A stretch of DNA of 5,985 nucleotides, taken from positions 1 through 5,985 of the forward strand of contig QILZ01000075.1 in assembly GCA_003233545.1 (NCBI GenBank). The letters are read 5' to 3'. This DNA comes from Spirochaetales bacterium (lineage in GTDB: Bacteria; Spirochaetota; Spirochaetia; SZUA-6). Below, one piece after another: positions 1 to 5,973 of this stretch. The notes beneath the pieces were generated by a model. That model did not search any database and was not told the origin of the DNA. It saw only the letters and a program-made list of their open reading frames with translations. Made by a program: the position numbers and the translations under genes. Within the stretch, counting starts at the first letter, position 1; each line of letters starts with the position of its first letter.

Positions 1-386
1 TCAAGGATTTTAATATCCTGGCTCAATCGGGCAAGACACACATTACAGCCCTGTCGGGCGGCAATATACAGAAAGTTGTTGTGGCACGGGAACTGTCCTT
101 CGATCCGGAGTTAATAATTGCGGATCAGCCGACAAGAGGAATAGATGTGGGATCCGAGGAAATGGTGCATAATCTCCTAAAAAATGCACGGGATAGAGGA
201 ATTGCAGTGTTTTTAGTTTCCGCAGACCTCGATGAAGTTTTAAAGATATCAACAAGAATTCTTGTTATGTATAACGGAGAAATTGCTGCGGAATTCAAGA
301 ATACAAAAGATATAACCCAGGAAATGCTCGGACCCTATATGCTCGGTGTAAAGAATCAGAATATAGTAACTGCGGAGGAAAGGTAG
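1..386 (+). CDS. Nucleoside (Bmp-type) ABC importer ATPase, C-terminal fragment
   Basis: This is the 3' end of an ABC ATPase that begins upstream of the window; 127 codons are visible, read from base 3. It holds most of the second nucleotide-binding domain of a RbsA/YufO-like protein with two fused ATPase domains (usual length about 500 residues). Visible motifs are the signature LSGGN-IQK from base 51, Walker B 'LIIADQ' (111-128) and a D-loop region 'PTRGID'. The catalytic Glu after Walker B is Gln (126-128), and the switch-loop His is Ala in 'VSADLDE' (222-224). Such degeneracy in the C-terminal half is known for this family, where the N-terminal half usually supplies the competent catalytic residues. 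The protein should sit on the cytoplasmic face and power the two permeases encoded directly downstream. The stop at 384-386 lies one base before the next start, which suggests translational coupling. A GTG at 81 is an internal Val codon, not a start. Confidence 0.93.
   Translation, partial: KDFNILAQSGKTHITALSGGNIQKVVVARELSFDPELIIADQPTRGIDVGSEEMVHNLLKNARDRGIAVFLVSADLDEVLKISTRILVMYNGEIAAEFKNTKDITQEMLGPYMLGVKNQNIVTAEER
374..378 (+). promoter_or_regulatory. Shine-Dalgarno deciding the GTG start of permease 1
   Basis: GGAGG lies inside the last codons of the ATPase gene, nine bases before the GTG at 388. It is the best ribosome-binding match in the area and supports use of the non-ATG start, since the next in-frame ATG codons fall well inside the conserved membrane domain. 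Confidence 0.7.
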
Positions 387-387
387 A

Positions 388-1464
388 GTGGAAAAATTTA
401 TAATCAAATATTTCAACTTTATCAGAATAATCATTGCAATTCTGATCGGTGTTGTAATAAGCGTTTTTATAATATACATAATCAGTAAAAACCCCGGATT
501 ATCGTTAAGGTCCTTCTTTCTCGGAACTATCCTTTCCAAAGGAAGGCTCGGGAGCTGGATAGAAATGTCATCGCCGATAATACTCTGCGGGCTTGCAATA
601 GCAATTCCTTTTCAGGCTGAACAGTTTAATATAGGCGCGGAGGGAGCACTGTTTATCAGTGCTGCAGTCGGAACAGCTTTTGCAGTTTCCACCCGCATGC
701 CCGCCGTCCTCCATATCCCCTCGGTTCTGCTCGTTGCCGGTTTAACCGGCGCCCTCTGGGGTTTTATACCTGGCTTTCTTAAAGCAAAGTGGAAAACCGA
801 TGAACTCGTCATTAGTCTCATGATGAATTATGTGGCGTATTTCTTAGGGTTATACCTTATCAATTACTACTTCAGAGATAAAGCGGCAGGATATCTTGTT
901 TCGTATAAACTGCCCGAGACAGCATGGCTTACACAATTTGTCCCGGGCACACGAATACATTTCGGAGTCATTATTGCATTCGTATTTGCACTTTTAACAT
1001 ATTATTTCCTCTATCATACTACAACCGGTTATGAGATCAGAACAACCGGTACAAACAAGAATTTTGCAAAATACGGCGGTATAAATGTTTTCAGGGTAAT
1101 AGTTCTCTCACAGGTAATAGGCGGTTTTCTGGCAGGTATCGGAGGAATGACAGAAGTAATGGGATTATCCAGGCGTTTTAACTGGCAGATAAGTCCTGGA
1201 TACGGCTGGGACGGGGTTGTTGTTGCAATCATTGGCCAAAACAATCCGCTCTTTATAATACTTGCAGCCCTCTTTTTATCCTACTTAAGAACAGGAGGCC
1301 AGGTACTTAACCTTCTTTCCGATATACCATCGGAGATGGTAATCGTTATTAAGTCGATAATAATACTCCTGATTACTGCGGAAGCATTCCTCCAGAGGTT
1401 TAAAAACAGGATAACCATACGCGAAGCAAAGATGAGGGAGGTGCCTGATGGATCCGATAATTAA
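388..1464 (+). CDS. Nucleoside ABC importer permease, YufP/NupP-like
   Basis: A 358-residue integral membrane protein of the BPD_transp_2 (branched-chain amino acid/sugar/nucleoside importer) family. The family hallmark FNIGAEG is at residues 80-86. Further typical segments are KTDELVISLMMNYVA (about 136-150), GTNKNFAKYGGIN (221-233) and GWDGVVVAIIGQNNPL (273-288). Hydrophobic segments appear near residues 10-33, 61-76, 85-100, 107-130, 139-162, 192-210, 235-258, 277-300 and 316-336, so roughly nine helices with a long charged N-terminal lead and a cytoplasmic basic tail. It forms the inner-membrane channel as a heterodimer with the next gene product. The start is GTG with a GGAGG site nine bases upstream; the gene begins one base after the ATPase stop and its end overlaps the next gene by 17 bases. 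The family assignment is strong. Substrate (nucleoside rather than sugar) is inferred from the hydrolase gene in the operon and the adjacent convergent Bmp-family gene. Confidence 0.93.
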   Translation: MEKFIIKYFNFIRIIIAILIGVVISVFIIYIISKNPGLSLRSFFLGTILSKGRLGSWIEMSSPIILCGLAIAIPFQAEQFNIGAEGALFISAAVGTAFAVSTRMPAVLHIPSVLLVAGLTGALWGFIPGFLKAKWKTDELVISLMMNYVAYFLGLYLINYYFRDKAAGYLVSYKLPETAWLTQFVPGTRIHFGVIIAFVFALLTYYFLYHTTTGYEIRTTGTNKNFAKYGGINVFRVIVLSQVIGGFLAGIGGMTEVMGLSRRFNWQISPGYGWDGVVVAIIGQNNPLFIILAALFLSYLRTGGQVLNLLSDIPSEMVIVIKSIIILLITAEAFLQRFKNRITIREAKMREVPDGSDN

Positions 1465-2389
1465 AAGCATTCTATCTCCCAAATTTGTCTTTGCCACATT
1501 AAGGGTAATGACACCGATACTCTATCCTGCTATCGGAGTTGCCGTATCCGCTCTGGCAGGTTCGATAAACATCGCACTCGAAGGAATTATGCTTATGTCG
1601 GCATTTACGGGTGTTATGGTAAGCGCATATACGGGGAGCCTCTGGCTTGCTCTGATAGCAGGTGTTCTTGCAGGTGTCGGGATGGGTGCTATTTTAGGGT
1701 ATTTCCATTTAAATCTTAAGGCCGATATCATTATTGCCGCTATTGCCCTTAACATGTTTGCATCCGGTATTTCGATCTTTCTGCTCTACGTCTTTACCCA
1801 TGACAAGGGGACATCCAGCTCGCTTAAGAGTCTTGTATTCCCTTCGTATCAGATTCCGCTTTTAAAAAATATTCCGGTTCTGGGCCCCATGTTAAGCGGC
1901 CACAATATACTTACATACCTGCTTTTTGCAGCAGTTGTTGCATACTACTATATAATATACAAAACACCTTTAGGATTAAGGATAAGGGCTGTCGGACAGA
2001 ATCCCGAAGCTGCCGAATCGGTCGGAATCGATGTTAATAAAATTAAGCTTTACTCTCTGCTCCTCTCAGGCTTCTTCGGATCCTTCGGCGGACTGTATCT
2101 TTCCATGGGTTACGTTTCGTGGTTTTCCAGAGATATGACAGCAGGGAGAGGGTTTATCGCAATTGCAGCGGCCTCATTGGGCGGCAATTTACCGCTCGGC
2201 ACCTTACTGGGCTCCGCACTTTTCGGGTTTGTTAATGCATTTGCAATCTTTATCGCACCCTTAAAGATACCATCCGAGTTTATTCAATCCATTCCCTATG
2301 TAACCACTGTAATTGTTCTTACAGTATACTCCATCAATAAAACCAGGAAAGAAAAAGCGGTAATCGGCAGCAAGGCAGATAACAGATAA
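1448..2389 (+). CDS. Nucleoside ABC importer permease, YufQ/NupQ-like
   Basis: A 313-residue partner permease of the same BPD_transp_2 family. The hallmark SINIALEGIMLM is at residues 39-50 (the usual pattern is 'INIGLEG', so Gly is Ala here). The cytoplasmic coupling region RAVGQNPEAAESVGI (180-194) and the segment GRGFIAIAAASLGGNLPLG (233-251) are also typical. Hydrophobic segments occur near 22-38, 40-60, 65-85, 92-116, 153-171, 201-221, 234-270 and 280-295. ATG 1448 is chosen because GGGAGG (1436-1441) sits six bases upstream and the overlap with the previous gene's stop is only 17 bases, typical of coupled translation of two subunits made in equal amounts. The C-terminus ends in a short Lys/Arg-rich cytoplasmic tail. 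Pairing of a longer first permease with a shorter second one matches the YufP-YufQ arrangement of known nucleoside importers. Confidence 0.93.
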   Translation: MDPIIKSILSPKFVFATLRVMTPILYPAIGVAVSALAGSINIALEGIMLMSAFTGVMVSAYTGSLWLALIAGVLAGVGMGAILGYFHLNLKADIIIAAIALNMFASGISIFLLYVFTHDKGTSSSLKSLVFPSYQIPLLKNIPVLGPMLSGHNILTYLLFAAVVAYYYIIYKTPLGLRIRAVGQNPEAAESVGIDVNKIKLYSLLLSGFFGSFGGLYLSMGYVSWFSRDMTAGRGFIAIAAASLGGNLPLGTLLGSALFGFVNAFAIFIAPLKIPSEFIQSIPYVTTVIVLTVYSINKTRKEKAVIGSKADNR

Positions 2390-2430
2390 GAAGTTATGAC
2401 AAAAAGCTTTAATGCAAGGAGCGTAAAACA

Positions 2431-3414
2431 ATGAAAAAGATTATCCTGGACTGCGATCCAGGCCATGATGATATGATTGCCATTATGCTCGCCGAAGCAT
2501 CGGAGGAAATCGAATTATTGGGCATAACTACTGTAGCAGGCAACCAGTCGGGTGAAAAAACCTTTACAAATACATTGAAAATTCTAACTTTAATAGGGGA
2601 AAAAAACATCCCGGTTGCCCGCGGATTCGATAAGCCGATTGTAAGAGATCTGACGGCAGCACCGGAAATTCACGGCGTATCCGGTCTCGACGGTGCAAAA
2701 CTGGCGGAACCGGATATGCACCTCTCCGCTGTCTCTGATATGCATGCAGTGGATTTTATTATTTCCACCCTACTTAAGCGGGACACTTCCATATCTTCCG
2801 GTTCTGCATACGAAGATGAAAAGATATACCTTGTTCCCACCGGGCCTCTTACAAATATTGCAGTCGCCATTATAAAGGCACCGGAAATCAGGAAAAGAAT
2901 AGAGAGAATAGTACTCATGGGAGGGGCTGTTTACGATTCGAATGTTACACCCGCAGCCGAGTTTAACATATTTGTAGATCCGGAGGCTGCAAAAATTGTT
3001 TTTGAATCCGGCATCCCGGTTACAATGGTGGGTCTCGATGTCTCAAACAAATCCGTTTTTACATTCGAAGACATTAATCGCATTACAAGTATGAGAGGAC
3101 ATGTTTCCGGCATAGTGGGTCCTCTGCTTCATTTCTTTGCTCACGCGAATCTTGAGATTTTCAGAATACACGGGGCACCTCTCCACGACCCCCTTACAGT
3201 AGCATACCTTATAGACAGCACGATTCTCGCAACGAAAAATCTTCATGTGGATATAGAAACAAACGGAGAATTTACAAGGGGAAGAACTGTCGCCGATATA
3301 TACGGGGTTACCGGAAAAAAACCTAATGCCGACGTGGCATTAGAAGTCGATGTTGATAAATATAAAAAGCTCGTCTTCGATGCCATAAAGAAACTCGATT
3401 TAAGAGGCGTATAA
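2431..3414 (+). CDS. Nucleoside hydrolase (inosine/uridine-preferring type)
   Basis: A 327-residue cytoplasmic enzyme predicted to hydrolyse the N-glycosidic bond of ribonucleosides, giving free base and ribose. The Ca2+/ribose-binding DCDPGHDD motif is at residues 7-14 (D9, D13 and D14 match D10, D14 and D15 of the Crithidia enzyme). VPTGPLTN is at 135-142, with T137 as the likely backbone Ca2+ ligand. AEFN-x-FVDPEA has E177 and N179 as ribose contacts. LHDP has H252 (proposed leaving-group acid) and D253 (metal ligand). All expected catalytic residues are present, so it should be active; the His before the distal Asp suggests a group I enzyme. Residues about 113-122 (around SISSGSAYED) look like an insertion before the VPTG strand. 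AAGGAG (2416-2421) lies nine bases before the ATG. A 41-base gap separates it from the permeases and its stop overlaps the next start by one base. Base preference (purine versus pyrimidine) cannot be read from sequence alone. Confidence 0.95.
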   Translation: MKKIILDCDPGHDDMIAIMLAEASEEIELLGITTVAGNQSGEKTFTNTLKILTLIGEKNIPVARGFDKPIVRDLTAAPEIHGVSGLDGAKLAEPDMHLSAVSDMHAVDFIISTLLKRDTSISSGSAYEDEKIYLVPTGPLTNIAVAIIKAPEIRKRIERIVLMGGAVYDSNVTPAAEFNIFVDPEAAKIVFESGIPVTMVGLDVSNKSVFTFEDINRITSMRGHVSGIVGPLLHFFAHANLEIFRIHGAPLHDPLTVAYLIDSTILATKNLHVDIETNGEFTRGRTVADIYGVTGKKPNADVALEVDVDKYKKLVFDAIKKLDLRGV

Positions 3415-4766
3415 TGCTCATAACAAATACTTCCGTTTTTAACTTTGAAGATCTTACACTTAAAGAGAACGCACATATAGTAATCGAGGGAAGTAAAATA
3501 ACCGGAATAATTACAGAAGATACGGATCCGGCAGCCTTTACGGAGATAAAAAACAGCTCCGGCAGGCTGCTTACCGAGCGGTATACAGAGATTGTCGATG
3601 GCAGAGACAAACTGACGGCTCCCGGTCTGACAAACTGTCATTCACACACCGCCATGTCCCTCCTCCGCGGAAGTGCGGAGGATATAAACAGCTTTGACTG
3701 GTTTAACAAACATATCTGGCTCTATGAGAAAAATCTTAAACCTGAAGATGTTTACTGGGGAACCCTGCTCGGAGCAGCGGAAATGCTTTTAGGCGGAGTT
3801 ACATTCGTCTGCGATCATTACTTTTATATGGATCAGGCATTTAAGGCTTATACGGATGCGGGAATAAGGGCGGATCTCGGATGGACTGTCTTCGGGCAGG
3901 GTGATAACCAGGAAGAAGAGTACAGGGCGGCACTGGACTTTACAGAAAAGTACAGAGATAAATCGGAAACAATTACTGTAAGCCTGGCCCCGCATTCACC
4001 ATATATCTGTCCGGAAGATTTTTTAAAAGAAATCGCTCTCCATGCGGACAGAAAAAACCTTAAACTGCACATACACGTGTCCGAGGAGCAGTGGCAGGTG
4101 GATAAAAGTCTTAAAGAAACAGGGAAAACACCAGTGGAATATCTTTCCGATCTTGGGATTATACGCGAAGATTCCATCCTGGCCCACGCATATTATTCTA
4201 CGGATAAAGATCTTAAAATTATCAAGGAGAATAATTCCCTGGTTGCACATGCACCTAAAACCTATATGAAATTCGGCTTTTTAAAGGATTTTCTGCCGAG
4301 AGCCATTAAAGCCGGAGTCCGAGTATCTTTTGCTTCCGATGGTCCGGCATCCAATTCTAACTTTTCGATTTTCGAAGCGGCACGTGATGCTGCTCTACTA
4401 TCCAAACTTGCTCTGGGCAATGCGGAAACCGGGCAGATCAGGGATATAGTACCGCTGCTGTCATCAGGTTACTCACTCCTTAACAAGGGAAAAACAGGGA
4501 ATGTAAAAGAAGGATATACTGCCGATCTTGTGCTTATTAACAGAAATTCGGCAGGAATGAATCCTGAAATAAACATAGCTGCAAATCTTCTGTATTCTCT
4601 CTCTGACAGAGATATAGACACCGTAATTGTTAACGGATTACCGGTTGTAAAAAAAGGGGAACTTATCAATATCGATATGCAGGAGGTAAGAAAGAACGTA
4701 AACAGGATAAAAAACAGAATGACTGCCGCAGGCAAATCCGGACCGATGCAGGTTTTCGGCACCTGA
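3414..4766 (+). CDS. Amidohydrolase, probable purine/nucleoside deaminase (COG0402)
   Basis: A 450-residue metal-dependent hydrolase of the TrzN/AtzA/SAH-MTA deaminase group. Metal and catalytic residues appear complete: H76 and H78 (N-C-HSHT), H221 with E224 (HIHVSEE), H258 (LAHAYYS) and D309 (ASDGPASNSN). A small beta-sandwich domain is formed by the N-terminal strands and the C-terminal GYTADLVLI...DTVIVNGLPVVKKGEL region. The predicted reaction is hydrolytic removal of an exocyclic amino group, most likely from an adenine-, guanine- or cytosine-type base or nucleoside. The residues after H279 read HAPKTYMK instead of the HNPxSNxK common in SAH/MTA deaminases, so that annotation should not be copied across. 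The N-terminal region before HxH is about 20 residues longer than in Thermotoga Tm0936. The ATG lies in TAATG, sharing one base with the hydrolase stop, with a modest AAGAGG site (3402-3407). It is the last gene of the operon. Family is certain; substrate is inferred from context. Confidence 0.88.
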   Translation: MLITNTSVFNFEDLTLKENAHIVIEGSKITGIITEDTDPAAFTEIKNSSGRLLTERYTEIVDGRDKLTAPGLTNCHSHTAMSLLRGSAEDINSFDWFNKHIWLYEKNLKPEDVYWGTLLGAAEMLLGGVTFVCDHYFYMDQAFKAYTDAGIRADLGWTVFGQGDNQEEEYRAALDFTEKYRDKSETITVSLAPHSPYICPEDFLKEIALHADRKNLKLHIHVSEEQWQVDKSLKETGKTPVEYLSDLGIIREDSILAHAYYSTDKDLKIIKENNSLVAHAPKTYMKFGFLKDFLPRAIKAGVRVSFASDGPASNSNFSIFEAARDAALLSKLALGNAETGQIRDIVPLLSSGYSLLNKGKTGNVKEGYTADLVLINRNSAGMNPEINIAANLLYSLSDRDIDTVIVNGLPVVKKGELINIDMQEVRKNVNRIKNRMTAAGKSGPMQVFGT

Positions 4767-4775
4767 AGTATTTGT

Positions 4776-4831
4776 AAAAATAAAAACCGGGAAATCCGGC
4801 TGTAATATAAAGAACAGCCATACCCCCCGGT
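4776..4831 (-). terminator. Rho-independent terminator of the Bmp gene, nested hairpin
   Basis: Read leftward, an outer stem (ACCGGG at 4831-4826 with CCCGGT at 4791-4786) encloses an inner perfect stem (GGCTGT at 4819-4814 with ACAGCC at 4803-4798, 10-base loop). TTTTTATTTTT (4786-4776) follows immediately. A smaller alternative hairpin CCGG-ATTTC-CCGG directly before the T-tract would also work. It lies between the two convergent stop codons. The rightward strand has no comparable T-tract, so this mainly serves the leftward gene, though the stems could also slow transcription from the operon. Confidence 0.72.
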
Positions 4832-4844
4832 CTGTTATTACAGA

Positions 4845-5927
4845 TTACTTTCCTAATGCAGTATCTACTTTTATTTCCCCGTTTATAATCTTCTTTTCGA
4901 TTTCCTTAACCCTGTCTCTGAACTTTGCAGGAACAAGCTTCTCGTAATTTTCGTTATCAGCAACCGCTATTCCATCCTCTTTAAGTCCGAGAGCTTCGGC
5001 TTTACCATACGGAAGTTTCCCTTCCATGTGTAGCTTAATAGCTCTGTAAAGGGATAAGCCTACATTCTTCTTCATCGATGTTACGATAAAAGATGCTTTT
5101 ACGGGATCCTTATCCTTAAAAAGCATGTACTGGTCGGAATCCACACCTATGGCATATCTCTTACGATCTTTGGCCGCATCGAGCAGTCCCAATCCCGTTT
5201 CGCCGGCGACATTAAATGCAATATCGGCACCCTGGTCGTACTGTGCAAGAACGAGTTCTTTCCCCTTTGCGGGATCACTGAATGAAGCCGCATAGGAAAC
5301 AAGCACCTTAACATCCGGGTTAATAAATTTTGCACCCTGGATATATCCTACTTTAAAATCATTTATAACCGGAATATCCATACCACCGAGAAATCCTATA
5401 ACTTTATCCTTATCAGCATACTTCATGTCCGATGTAGTTACCATTGCCGCAAGTGCACCTACCAGGAACGAACCTTCGTTCTGTTTGTAGAGAATCGAAT
5501 AAACATTACCGAGGTTGCCCTTCGAATAATCCACCGTTGTATCATAGGTAATGAATTTTTTATCAGGATGCTGAGTTGCAATCTTCGAAAGAGAATCTAC
5601 AAGCTGCCATGTACCGGCAATAATGATGTCCCAGTCACCTTCTGCAAGCTGCTGTAAGTCCGGTTCCCAGCGGGAAGGGTCATAACCGCCTTCGATTGTT
5701 TTACCTTCGATTCCCAATTTTTTAACCGCCATCTTAATTCCACTGTTTGCAGAGTCGAAAAACGATTTATCACCCAATGTCCCGTTTATATACAGAACAA
5801 CTTTTAGTTTTCCTCCGGCTGCGGCATTCTTTTTTTTGCCTGCAGCTTCCTGCTTGCCTCCGGCCGCAGCCATAGCAGCACTGAAAACAAATATCACAGC
5901 AATAAACAAAGTTAGCGCTTTTTTCAT
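4845..5927 (-). CDS. Bmp/PnrA-family periplasmic substrate-binding protein
   Basis: A 360-residue exported solute-binding protein, the likely ligand receptor for the importer encoded convergently. The signal peptide is MKKA plus a hydrophobic core (residues 5-20) ending AMAAA-GGKQE. There is no cysteine anywhere, so it looks like a signal peptidase I substrate instead of a lipoprotein. An Ala/Gly/Lys linker (about 22-40) precedes the domain. Family segments are NGTLGDKSFFDSA (48-60), DIIIAGTWQLVDSL (100-113), HPDKKFITYD (120-129), GSFLVGALAAM (152-162), IGFLGGMDIPVI (177-188), SFSDPAKGKELVLAQYDQGADI (215-236) and YAIGVDSDQ (258-266). The start is ATG 5927 because AAGGAGG lies five bases upstream; an in-frame ATG at 5960 would add 11 charged residues ahead of the signal peptide and swallow that site. 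The known PnrA protein of Treponema binds purine nucleosides; here the ligand is inferred. The gene opposes the operon, so it needs its own promoter. Confidence 0.92.
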   Translation of the reverse strand: MKKALTLFIAVIFVFSAAMAAAGGKQEAAGKKKNAAAGGKLKVVLYINGTLGDKSFFDSANSGIKMAVKKLGIEGKTIEGGYDPSRWEPDLQQLAEGDWDIIIAGTWQLVDSLSKIATQHPDKKFITYDTTVDYSKGNLGNVYSILYKQNEGSFLVGALAAMVTTSDMKYADKDKVIGFLGGMDIPVINDFKVGYIQGAKFINPDVKVLVSYAASFSDPAKGKELVLAQYDQGADIAFNVAGETGLGLLDAAKDRKRYAIGVDSDQYMLFKDKDPVKASFIVTSMKKNVGLSLYRAIKLHMEGKLPYGKAEALGLKEDGIAVADNENYEKLVPAKFRDRVKEIEKKIINGEIKVDTALGK

Positions 5928-5932
5928 GACAT

Positions 5933-5939
5933 CCTCCTT
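5933..5939 (-). promoter_or_regulatory. Consensus Shine-Dalgarno fixing the Bmp protein start
   Basis: A full AAGGAGG on the minus strand, five bases before ATG 5927. It is the strongest ribosome-binding site in the window, fitting a binding protein that is normally made in excess over its membrane partners. It rules against the upstream in-frame ATG at 5960. Confidence 0.8.
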
Positions 5940-5960
5940 ATCCTTTATCTTTATATTCAA

Positions 5961-5973
5961 CCCGTATAACGGG
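5961..5973 (-). promoter_or_regulatory. Perfect inverted repeat upstream of the Bmp gene
   Basis: CCCGT-ATA-ACGGG is a perfect 5-base inverted repeat with a 3-base centre, ending 33 bases before the start codon. It could be an operator for a repressor, a 5' leader hairpin, or the end of a terminator from an upstream gene. No convincing -35/-10 pair can be assigned in the few bases left in the window, so its role is open. Confidence 0.3.

Noticed and set aside
81..386. A short ORF with GTG at 81 read as a separate small ATPase-like protein.
   Set aside because: The frame stays open to base 3 and contains the LSGGN signature upstream of 81, so this is the middle of a larger gene.
2390..2430. 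The 41-base gap before the nucleoside hydrolase as an internal promoter or separate transcription unit.
   Set aside because: There is no clear -35/-10 pair and no terminator after the permease; it contains a good ribosome-binding site and fits a continuous operon.
3243..3641. A 132-codon minus-strand ORF across the hydrolase/deaminase junction.
   Set aside because: It lies antisense to two well-supported enzymes, has no recognisable domain and no clear ribosome-binding site.
5830..5837. An 8-base T run (A8 in the Bmp mRNA, coding Lys-Lys within the linker) as a phase-variation switch.
   Set aside because: Eight bases is short for a contingency tract, it lies in a naturally Lys-rich linker, and the frame is intact; nothing else suggests switching.
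5928..5960. An in-frame upstream ATG at 5960 that would add MNIKIKDKEDV to the Bmp protein.
   Set aside because: It places 11 charged residues before the signal peptide and puts the perfect AAGGAGG inside the coding region; the ATG at 5927 has ideal spacing.
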